This document shows positions 49,201 to 61,900 of a stretch of DNA of 64,000 nucleotides, in pieces. The translations under genes and the position numbers were made by a program. Position 1 is the first letter of the stretch, and each line of letters opens with the position of its first letter. Source of the stretch: Volvox africanus (lineage: Eukaryota; Chlorophyta; Chlorophyceae; Chlamydomonadales; Volvocaceae); contig BSDZ01000019.1 in the NCBI GenBank assembly GCA_030268105.1, positions 1,590,001 through 1,654,000 on the forward strand, read 5' to 3'. The notes beneath the pieces were generated by a model, which saw nothing but the letters and a program-made list of their open reading frames with translations, had not been told where the DNA came from and searched no databases.

Positions 49201-52200
49201 TGTGTTGTTTGTCCGTAGGCAACCTGGCCTTGGGCAAGGTGGCTTACGTATCAAGTCCATCAAATACATATTCGGCCAGTTATGCAGTCGATGGTAACCT
49301 GTTGACGTCGTCTTATTCTGGCGGATATGATGACCCCGCCAAATGGTTATCAGTGGACCTGGGCGGGGTGTGGGACATCAGCCGTATCCTGGTCTGGCCC
49401 TACCAGTACTGCTGCTGGTACTACAATGAGAACATAGAAGTTCGTGTTGGCTTGCGGAACATCAGCTCAGCAGACGACACATACGCCATTGGGGACAACC
49501 AGCTGGTGTGGAAGCAGAACGGGAGCACTCCTGGCAACCCAGACGCTCCAACAGACCCATTCGTGATCAATCTGCAGCCTGCAGTCAAGGGCCGCTGGGT
49601 CACAGTGCAGAACTTCTATGCTTACCAGTGTAAGTGTGCGTGGGAGTAGTGTAGGATCATTTGAGATCGTCACATCTCAAATGAAAGACCTGTATCTTAG
49701 CTTCATGCCCCTATTTGTTTGAATGTATGTGCCTGCTGCTGGTATTTATATATGTATGCTACATATAAAATATAAAGCACCAAAGAGAGTGTTATCTATC
49801 ATATTGACGACGGATCCGCACTGAATATCCAAAAACAAATAATACAGGTGGACGGTTTATTTCAGGATATGATGAAGAACATACATAGAACATACCTCCG
49901 CTGCAGACCAACGGTGCAGATAGACCAACGGTGCAGATATACCAACGGCGTACATGCAGTGCATCGACTGCTGGTTCATTGCTTGCCAAATATATATTCA
50001 AGCTGCATTCATAATGAATGAACGGATCTGATACAACAAATGAAGGTTTTTCATCTGTCATTACATACTTCTTATGTATGCCGTTTTAGCAACCTACATC
50101 CATATATTATTTGAAAACACACACACACATATACATATACATATACATATTCATATATGTATATGTATATGCATGCATGGATGGATGTATATGCTGTTGA
50201 GCCTAATACTTATAACGGTTACTATTATATATGTCAGCCCGGTAGATGTTGATGAGGTCATTGCTTACCCAAACAAGTCATGCATATCCTGCCTCCACAT
50301 CAACAACTGGGAGTCGTGCTTACAGCCTTCATCATTCCCCATCATTCCCTGTGCTGCTCAGGGGCATACCTCTACATTGCTGAGGTTGAAGTCTACGGTA
50401 ACGCCAGTGAGTTCAGTGGCTTTTGGTATAGCATATATAGGATTATATGGTGGTGTAGCAATGTTGCATTCATTATCTTTTGTGTATAAAATGCTTATAA
50501 CTTTATATATGCTTTATTATAAAAATATGTGAAATCATCCGTGTCATTCATGTACTTCGCATCATGTCATATCTTGACACAAGATACCTAAGATCCTAAG
50601 ATCTAAGATCTAAGATCTACCTAAGATCCTAAGATCTAAGATCCTAAGATAATGTAACACAAATATGATTACCATAGATTCTTGGGAATAAATCCTGCGT
50701 TTTCTCACGGATTGCCATGGACTTCGCAGCACTTGCGTCATAGTTGAGCAAGAGCTTGAGAGTGCTTGAAGTTCCTTTGTGTGACACGACGCACGGTTGA
50801 ATCTGTATGTTTCTAATCACCTAGCTGGATTATATCGAGCGAGCTGGACATACCCACCGGCAAGAATGGCTGGACTCCAGCTACCTGTGAATAGCATGTT
50901 CCTGTAGGCATGTTGTTCGTAGGTAGCTGAGCTAATAATAATAAACATCAAATCATGTGCATTGTCCCTGCATACTTTCACAGGGCAGCAAGCATGGTGT
51001 CTAGGACCCATGGATTGGTGTCACGTCCTGTGTGACTGTGTGACCTGATGATAGCCACATATGCAAAGCTTGCATGATGACATGGTGCAGCATGTGTATT
51101 CCCACAAATCATGGTTAGACGGCCTTAAGGTAAGTATGTGACACTTGTGTAAGTATGTGTTATATCATGACATACGCTATTGTGCTGCAGGCACATCACC
51201 GCTGCCACCTTCGCCGCCCCCTCGCCCTCCTCGGCCAAGTCCTCCTCCTCTACCGCCATCACCCCCACCGATTCCACCAAGTCCAGCGCCTCCGGCACCC
51301 AGGCCCCCGCGTCCATCCACAGTCGGTGAGCCTTACTATGATCAGTGGCACTTGTTCCTGCTCACGCATGCATCCGTTTTGTTTACAAAGAACTGCAATG
51401 CTTCATAGCTCATCCCTGAATCCAGTATCGCAAACTTGTTTTCTACTGATGGCCGACATGTATACATTTGATCATGAACACGCACTGGCTTGCAATCGAA
51501 TGGGAACAAGGTTGCAATTATGACGACTGCTGGCTGCACTCATCAAGGCAATCCTTTATTTGCTAATCGCCTACTGTGCGTGAGCGTAGTTTCTTGTTAC
51601 AAATATAGGCTGTACGTATGCATAGCCACGCATGGACGTTTTCAGATATGTAGAGGGATGAGGAATGGAGGTATCAACGGGCCTCACATGGGGTGAAGCA
51701 CCTGGCTGCTGTGGATATCGTGTAACGTATATGTACCTAACTATCCCGAGCAGGGGGCCATATGGGTACCTGACTAGCATCATGCTGTATCTAGATGGGG
51801 CTAATGGGGGCGTCCTTGGTATCCAGCTAGATGCATGCGGCTGCTACATACCCATGGGTAGCCGAATACAGCTAAGGAGGTCGACCTTCTCCTAACCCCC
51901 TAAACCCTTAACCCTTGACCCTCCCTACAACCCTAAGCCATCCCGCACAGCTGCTCGTTAATGCTATTAACAACGTTCGCCTGCGTGTTGTGTTGTTTGT
52001 CCGTAGGCAACCTGGCCTTGGGCAAGGTGGCTTACGTATCAAGTCCATCAAATACATATTCGGCCAGTTATGCAGTCGATGGTAACCTGTTGACGTCGTC
52101 TTATTCTGGCGGATATGATGACCCCGCCAAATGGTTATCAGTGGACCTGGGCGGGGTGTGGGACATCAGCCGTATCCTGGTCTGGCCCTACCAGTACTGC

Positions 52201-52914
52201 TGCTGGTACTACAATGAGAACATAGAAGTTCGTGTTGGCTTGCGGAACATCAGCTCAGCAGACGACACATACGCCATTGGGGACAACCAGCTGGTGTGGA
52301 AGCAGAACGGGAGCACTCCTGGCAACCCAGACGCTCCAACAGACCCATTCGTGATCAATCTGCAGCCTGCAGTCAAGGGCCGCTGGGTCACAGTGCAGAA
52401 CTTCTATGCTTACCAGTGTAAGTGTGCGTGGGAGTAGTGTAGGATCATTTGAGATCGTCACATCTCAAATGAAAGACCTGTATCTTAGCTTCATGCCCCT
52501 ATTTGTTTGAATGTATGTGCCTGCTGCTGGTATTTATATATGTATGCTACATATAAAATATAAAGCACCAAAGAGAGTGTTATCTATCATATTGACGACG
52601 GATCCGCACTGAATATCCAAAAACAAATAATACAGGTGGACGGTTTATTTCAGGATATGATGAAGAACATACATAGAACATACCTCCGCTGCAGACCAAC
52701 GGTGCAGATAGACCAACGGTGCAGATATACCAACGGCGTACATGCAGTGCATCGACTGCTGGTTCATTGCTTGCCAAATATATATTCAAGCTGCATTCAT
52801 AATGAATGAACGGATCTGATACAACAAATGAAGGTTTTTCATCTGTCATTACATACTTCTTATGTATGCCGTTTTAGCAACCTACATCCATATATTATTT
52901 GAAAACACACACAC

Positions 52915-52968
<54 letters not shown>

Positions 52969-55900
52969 TCATATATGTATATGTATATGCATGCATGGAT
53001 GGATGTATATGCTGTTGAGCCTAATACTTATAACGGTTACTATTATATATGTCAGCCCGGTAGATGTTGATGAGGTCATTGCTTACCCAAACAAGTCATG
53101 CATATCCTGCCTCCACATCAACAACTGGGAGTCGTGCTTACAGCCTTCATCATTCCCCATCATTCCCTGTGCTGCTCAGGGGCATACCTCTACATTGCTG
53201 AGGTTGAAGTCTACGGTAACGCCAGTGAGTTCAGTGGCTTTTGGTATAGCATATATAGGATTATATGGTGGTGTAGCAATGTTGCATTCATTATCTTTTG
53301 TGTATAAAATGCTTATAACTTTATATATGCTTTATTATAAAAATATGTGAAATCATCCGTGTCATTCATGTACTTCGCATCATGTCATATCTTGACACAA
53401 GATACCTAAGATCCTAAGATCTAAGATCTAAGATCTACCTAAGATCCTAAGATCTAAGATCCTAAGATAATGTAACACAAATATGATTACCATAGATTCT
53501 TGGGAATAAATCCTGCGTTTTCTCACGGATTGCCATGGACTTCGCAGCACTTGCGTCATAGTTGAGCAAGAGCTTGAGAGTGCTTGAAGTTCCTTTGTGT
53601 GACACGACGCACGGTTGAATCTGTATGTTTCTAATCACCTAGCTGGATTATATCGAGCGAGCTGGACATACCCACCGGCAAGAATGGCTGGACTCCAGCT
53701 ACCTGTGAATAGCATGTTCCTGTAGGCATGTTGTTCGTAGGTAGCTGAGCTAATGATAATAAACTAGGTCCTGTGTGACTGTGTGACCTGATGATAGCCA
53801 CATATGCAAAGCTTGCATGATGACATGGTGCAGCATGTGTATTCCCACAAATCATGGTTAGACGGCCTTAAGGAAAGTATGTGACACTTGTGTAAGTATG
53901 TGTTATAGCATGACATACGCTATTGTGCTGCAGGCACATCACCGCTGCCACCTTCGCCGCCCCCTCGCCCTCCTCGGCCAAGTCCTCCTCCTCTACCGCC
54001 ATCACCCCCACCGATTCCACCAAGTCCAGCGCCTCCGGCACCCAGGCCCCCGCGTCCATCCACAGTCGGTGAGCCTTACTATGATCAGTGGCACTTGTTC
54101 CTGCTCACGCATGCATCCGTTTTGTTTACAAAGAACTGCAATGCTTCATAGCTCATCCCTGAATCCAGTATCGCAAACTTGTTTTCTACTGATGGCCGAC
54201 ATGTATACATTTGATCATGAACACGCACTGGCTTGCAATCGAATGGGAACAAGGTTGCAATTATGACGACTGCTGGCTGCACTCATCAAGGCAATCCTTT
54301 ATTTGCTAATCGCCTACTGTGCGTGAGCGTAGTTTCTTGTTACAAATAAAGGCTGTACGTATGCATAGCCACGCATGGACGTTTTCAGATATGTAGAGGG
54401 ATGAGGAATGGAGGTATCAACGGGCCTCACATGGGGTGAAGCACCTGGCTGCTGTGGATATCGTGTAACGTATATGTACCTAACTATCCCGAGCAGGGGG
54501 CCATATGGGTACCTGACTAGCATCATGCTGTATCTAGATGGGGCTAATGGGGGCGTCCTTGGTATCCAGCTAGATGCATGCGGCTGCTACATACCCATGG
54601 GTAGCCGAATACAGCTAAGGAGGTCGACCTTCTCCTAACCCCCTAAACCCTTAACCCTTGACCCTCCCTACAACCCTAAGCCATCCCGCACAGCTGCTCG
54701 TTAATGCTATTAACAACGTTCGCCTGCGTGTTGTGTTGTTTGTCCGTAGGCAACCTGGCCTTGGGCAAGGTGGCTTACGTATCAAGTCCATCAAATACAT
54801 ATTCGGCCAGTTATGCAGTCGATGGTAACCTGTTGACGTCGTCTTATTCTGGCGGATATGATGACCCCGCCAAATGGTTATCAGTGGACCTGGGCGGGGT
54901 GTGGGACATCAGCCGTATCCTGGTCTGGCCCTACCAGTACTGCTGCTGGTACTACAATGAGAACATAGAAGTTCGTGTTGGCTTGCGGAACATCAGCTCA
55001 GCAGACGACACATACGCCATTGGGGACAACCAGCTGGTGTGGAAGCAGAACGGGAGCACTCCTGGCAACCCAGACGCTCCAACAGACCCATTCGTGATCA
55101 ATCTGCGGCCTGCAGTCAAGGGCCGCTGGGTCACAGTGCAGAACTTCTATGCTTACCAGTGTAAGTGTGCGTGGGAGTAGTGTAGGATCATTTGAGATCG
55201 TCACATCTCAAATGAAAGACCTGTATCTTAGCTTCATGCCCCTATTTGTTTGAATGTATGTGCCTGCTGCTGGTATTTATATATGTATGCTACATATAAA
55301 ATATAAAGCACCAAAGAGAGTGTTATCTATCATATTGACGACGGATCCGCACTGAATATCCAAAAACAAATAATACAGGTGGACGGTTTATTTCAGGATA
55401 TGATGAAGAACATACATAGAACATACCTCCGCTGCAGACCAACGGTGCAGATAGACCAACGGTGCAGATATACCAACGGCGTACATGCAGTGCATCGACT
55501 GCTGGTTCATTGCTTGCCAAATATATATTCAAGCTGCATTCATAATGAATGAACGGATCTGATACAACAAATGAAGGTTTTTCATCTGTCATTACATACT
55601 TCTTATGTATGCCGTTTTAGCAACCTACATCCATATATTATTTGAAAACACACACACACATATACATATACATATACATATTCATATATGTATATGTATA
55701 TGCATGCATGGATGGATGTATATGCTGTTGAGCCTAATACTTATAACGGTTACTATTATATATGTCAGCCCGGTAGATGTTGATGAGGTCATTGCTTACC
55801 CAAACAAGTCATGCATATCCTGCCTCCACATCAACAACTGGGAGTCGTGCTTACAGCCTTCATCATTCCCCATCATTCCCTGTGCTGCTCAGGGGCATAC

Positions 55901-58900
55901 CTCTACATTGCTGAGGTTGAAGTCTACGGTAACGCCAGTGAGTTCAGTGGCTTTTGGTATAGCATATATAGGATTATATGGTGGTGTAGCAATGTTGCAT
56001 TCATTATCTTTTGTGTATAAAATGCTTATAACTTTATATATGCTTTATTATAAAAATATGTGAAATCATCCGTGTCATTCATGTACTTCGCATCATGTCA
56101 TATCTTGACACAAGATACCTAAGATCCTAAGATCTAAGATCTAAGATCTACCTAAGATCCTAAGATCTAAGATCCTAAGATAATGTAACACAAATATGAT
56201 TACCATAGATTCTTGGGAATAAATCCTGCGTTTTCTCACGGATTGCCATGGACTTCGCAGCACTTGCGTCATAGTTGAGCAAGAGCTTGAGAGTGCTTGA
56301 AGTTCCTTTGTGTGACACGACGCACGGTTGAATCTGTATGTTTCTAATCACCTAGCTGGATTATATCGAGCGAGCTGGACATACCCACCGGCAAGAATGG
56401 CTGGACTCCAGCTACCTGTGAATAGCATGTTCCTGTAGGCATGTTGTTCGTAGGTAGCTGAGCTAATGATAATAAACTAGGTCCTGTGTGACTGTGTGAC
56501 CTGATGATAGCCACATATGCAAAGCTTGCATGATGACATGGTGCAGCATGTGTATTCCCACAAATCATGGTTAGACGGCCTTAAGGTAAGTATGTGACAC
56601 TTGTGTAAGTATGTGTTATATCATGACATACGCTATTGTGCTGCAGGCACATCACCGCTGCCACCTTCGCCGCCCCCTCGCCCTCCTCGGCCAAGTCCTC
56701 CTCCTCTACCGCCATCACCCCCACCGATTCCACCAAGTCCAGCGCCTCCGGCACCCAGGCCCCCGCGTCCATCCACAGTCGGTGAGCCTTACTATGATCA
56801 GTGGCACTTGTTCCTGCTCACGCATGCATCCGTTTTGTTTACAAAGAACTGCAATGCTTCATAGCTCATCCCTGAATCCAGTATCGCAAACTTGTTTTCT
56901 ACTGATGGCCGACATGTATACATTTGATCATGAACACGCACTGGCTTGCAATCGAATGGGAACAAGGTTGCAATTATGACGACTGCTGGCTGCACTCATC
57001 AAGGCAATCCTTTATTTGCTAATCGCCTACTGTGCGTGAGCGTAGTTTCTTGTTACAAATAAAGGCTGTACGTATGCATAGCCACGCATGGACGTTTTCA
57101 GATATGTAGAGGGATGAGGAATGGAGGTATCAACGGGCCTCACATGGGGTGAAGCACCTGGCTGCTGTGGATATCGTGTAACGTATATGTACCTAACTAT
57201 CCCGAGCAGGGGGCCATATGGGTACCTGACTAGCATCATGCTGTATCTAGATGGGGCTAATGGGGGCGTCCTTGGTATCCAGCTAGATGCATGCGGCTGC
57301 TACATACCCATGGGTAGCCGAATACAGCTAAGGAGGTCGACCTTCTCCTAACCCCCTAAACCCTTAACCCTTGACCCTCCCTACAACCCTAAGCCATCCC
57401 GCACAGCTGCTCGTTAATGCTATTAACAACGTTCGCCTGCGTGTTGTGTTGTTTGTCCGTAGGCAACCTGGCCTTGGGCAAGGTGGCTTACGTATCAAGT
57501 CCATCAAATACATATTCGGCCAGTTATGCAGTCGATGGTAACCTGTTGACGTCGTCTTATTCTGGCGGATATGATGACCCCGCCAAATGGTTATCAGTGG
57601 ACCTGGGCGGGGTGTGGGACATCAGCCGTATCCTGGTCTGGCCCTACCAGTACTGCTGCTGGTACTACAATGAGAACATAGAAGTTCGTGTTGGCTTGCG
57701 GAACATCAGCTCAGCAGACGACACATACGCCATTGGGGACAACCAGCTGGTGTGGAAGCAGAACGGGAGCACTCCTGGCAACCCAGACGCTCCAACAGAC
57801 CCATTCGTGATCAATCTGCGGCCTGCAGTCAAGGGCCGCTGGGTCACAGTGCAGAACTTCTATGCTTACCAGTGTAAGTGTGCGTGGGAGTAGTGTAGGA
57901 TCATTTGAGATCGTCACATCTCAAATGAAAGACCTGTATCTTAGCTTCATGCCCCTATTTGTTTGAATGTATGTGCCTGCTGCTGGTATTTATATATGTA
58001 TGCTACATATAAAATATAAAGCACCAAAGAGAGTGTTATCTATCATATTGACGACGGATCCGCACTGAATATCCAAAAACAAATAATACAGGTGGACGGT
58101 TTATTTCAGGATATGATGAAGAACATACATAGAACATACCTCCGCTGCAGACCAACGGTGCAGATAGACCAACGGTGCAGATATACCAACGGCGTACATG
58201 CAGTGCATCGACTGCTGGTTCATTGCTTGCCAAATATATATTCAAGCTGCATTCATAATGAATGAACGGATCTGATACAACAAATGAAGGTTTTTCATCT
58301 GTCATTACATACTTCTTATGTATGCCGTTTTAGCAACCTACATCCATATATTATTTGAAAACACACACACACATATACATATACATATACATATTCATAT
58401 ATGTATATGTATATGCATGCATGGATGGATGTATATGCTGTTGAGCCTAATACTTATAACGGTTACTATTATATATGTCAGCCCGGTAGATGTTGATGAG
58501 GTCATTGCTTACCCAAACAAGTCATGCATATCCTGCCTCCACATCAACAACTGGGAGTCGTGCTTACAGCCTTCATCATTCCCCATCATTCCCTGTGCTG
58601 CTCAGGGGCATACCTCTACATTGCTGAGGTTGAAGTCTACGGTAACGCCAGTGAGTTCAGTGGCTTTTGGTATAGCATATATAGGATTATATGGTGGTGT
58701 AGCAATGTTGCATTCATTATCTTTTGTGTATAAAATGCTTATAACTTTATATATGCTTTATTATAAAAATATGTGAAATCATCCGTGTCATTCATGTACT
58801 TCGCATCATGTCATATCTTGACACAAGATACCTAAGATCCTAAGATCTAAGATCTAAGATCTACCTAAGATCCTAAGATCTAAGATCCTAAGATAATGTA

Positions 58901-61900
58901 ACACAAATATGATTACCATAGATTCTTGGGAATAAATCCTGCGTTTTCTCACGGATTGCCATGGACTTCGCAGCACTTGCGTCATAGTTGAGCAAGAGCT
59001 TGAGAGTGCTTGAAGTTCCTTTGTGTGACACGACGCACGGTTGAATCTGTATGTTTCTAATCACCTAGCTGGATTATATCGAGCGAGCTGGACATACCCA
59101 CCGGCAAGAATGGCTGGACTCCAGCTACCTGTGAATAGCATGTTCCTGTAGGCATGTTGTTCGTAGGTAGCTGAGCTAATGATAATAAACATCAAATCAT
59201 GTGCATTGTCCCTGCATACTTTCACAGGGCAGCAAGCATGGTGTCTAGGACCCATGGATTGGTGTCACGTCCTGTGTGACTGTGTGACCTGATGATAGCC
59301 ACATATGCAAAGCTTGCATGATGACATGGTGCAGCATGTGTATTCCCACAAATCATGGTTAGACGGCCTTAAGGTAAGTATGTGACACTTGTGTAAGTAT
59401 GTGTTATATCATGACATACGCTATTGTGCTGCAGGCACATCACCGCTGCCACCTTCGCCGCCCCCTCGCCCTCCTCGGCCAAGTCCTCCTCCTCTACCGC
59501 CATCACCCCCACCGATTCCACCAAGTCCAGCGCCTCCGGCACCCAGGCCCCCGCGTCCATCCACAGTCGGTGAGCCTTACTATGATCAGTGGCACTTGTT
59601 CCTGCTCACGCATGCATCCGTTTTGTTTACAAAGAACTGCAATGCTTCATAGCTCATCCCTGAATCCAGTATCGCAAACTTGTTTTCTACTGATGGCCGA
59701 CATGTATACATTTGATCATGAACACGCACTGGCTTGCAATCGAATGGGAACAAGGTTGCAATTATGACGACTGCTGGCTGCACTCATCAAGGCAATCCTT
59801 TATTTGCTAATCGCCTACTGTGCGTGAGCGTAGTTTCTTGTTACAAATAAAGGCTGTACGTATGCATAGCCACGCATGGACGTTTTCAGATATGTAGAGG
59901 GATGAGGAATGGAGGTATCAACGGGCCTCACATGGGGTGAAGCACCTGGCTGCTGTGGATATCGTGTAACGTATATGTACCTAACTATCCCGAGCAGGGG
60001 GCCATATGGGTACCTGACTAGCATCATGCTGTATCTAGATGGGGCTAATGGGGGCGTCCTTGGTATCCAGCTAGATGCATGCGGCTGCTACATACCCATG
60101 GGTAGCCGAATACAGCTAAGGAGGTCGACCTTCTCCTAACCCCCTAAACCCTTAACCCTTGACCCTCCCTACAACCCTAAGCCATCCCGCACAGCTGCTC
60201 GTTAATGCTATTAACAACGTTCGCCTGCGTGTTGTGTTGTTTGTCCGTAGGCAACCTGGCCTTGGGCAAGGTGGCTTACGTATCAAGTCCATCAAATACA
60301 TATTCGGCCAGTTATGCAGTCGATGGTAACCTGTTGACGTCGTCTTATTCTGGCGGATATGATGACCCCGCCAAATGGTTATCAGTGGACCTGGGCGGGG
60401 TGTGGGACATCAGCCGTATCCTGGTCTGGCCCTACCAGTACTGCTGCTGGTACTACAATGAGAACATAGAAGTTCGTGTTGGCTTGCGGAACATCAGCTC
60501 AGCAGACGACACATACGCCATTGGGGACAACCAGCTGGTGTGGAAGCAGAACGGGAGCACTCCTGGCAACCCAGACGCTCCAACAGACCCATTCGTGATC
60601 AATCTGCAGCCTGCAGTCAAGGGCCGCTGGGTCACAGTGCAGAACTTCTATGCTTACCAGTGTAAGTGTGCGTGGGAGTAGTGTAGGATCATTTGAGATC
60701 GTCACATCTCAAATGAAAGACCTGTATCTTAGCTTCATGCCCCTATTTGTTTGAATGTATGTGCCTGCTGCTGGTATTTATATATGTATGCTACATATAA
60801 AATATAAAGCACCAAAGAGAGTGTTATCTATCATATTGACGACGGATCCGCACTGAATATCCAAAAACAAATAATACAGGTGGACGGTTTATTTCAGGAT
60901 ATGATGAAGAACATACATAGAACATACCTCCGCTGCAGACCAACGGTGCAGATAGACCAACGGTGCAGATATACCAACGGCGTACATGCAGTGCATCGAC
61001 TGCTGGTTCATTGCTTGCCAAATATATATTCAAGCTGCATTCATAATGAATGAACGGATCTGATACAACAAATGAAGGTTTTTCATCTGTCATTACATAC
61101 TTCTTATGTATGCCGTTTTAGCAACCTACATCCATATATTATTTGAAAACACACACACACATATACATATACATATACATATTCATATATGTATATGTAT
61201 ATGCATGCATGGATGGATGTATATGCTGTTGAGCCTAATACTTATAACGGTTACTATTATATATGTCAGCCCGGTAGATGTTGATGAGGTCATTGCTTAC
61301 CCAAACAAGTCATGCATATCCTGCCTCCACATCAACAACTGGGAGTCGTGCTTACAGCCTTCATCATTCCCCATCATTCCCTGTGCTGCTCAGGGGCATA
61401 CCTCTACATTGCTGAGGTTGAAGTCTACGGTAACGCCAGTGAGTTCAGTGGCTTTTGGTATAGCATATATAGGATTATATGGTGGTGTAGCAATGTTGCA
61501 TTCATTATCTTTTGTGTATAAAATGCTTATAACTTTATATATGCTTTATTATAAAAATATGTGAAATCATCCGTGTCATTCATGTACTTCGCATCATGTC
61601 ATATCTTGACACAAGATACCTAAGATCCTAAGATCTAAGATCTAAGATCTACCTAAGATCCTAAGATCTAAGATCCTAAGATAATGTAACACAAATATGA
61701 TTACCATAGATTCTTGGGAATAAATCCTGCGTTTTCTCACGGATTGCCATGGACTTCGCAGCACTTGCGTCATAGTTGAGCAAGAGCTTGAGAGTGCTTG
61801 AAGTTCCTTTGTGTGACACGACGCACGGTTGAATCTGTATGTTTCTAATCACCTAGCTGGATTATATCGAGCGAGCTGGACATACCCACCGGCAAGAATG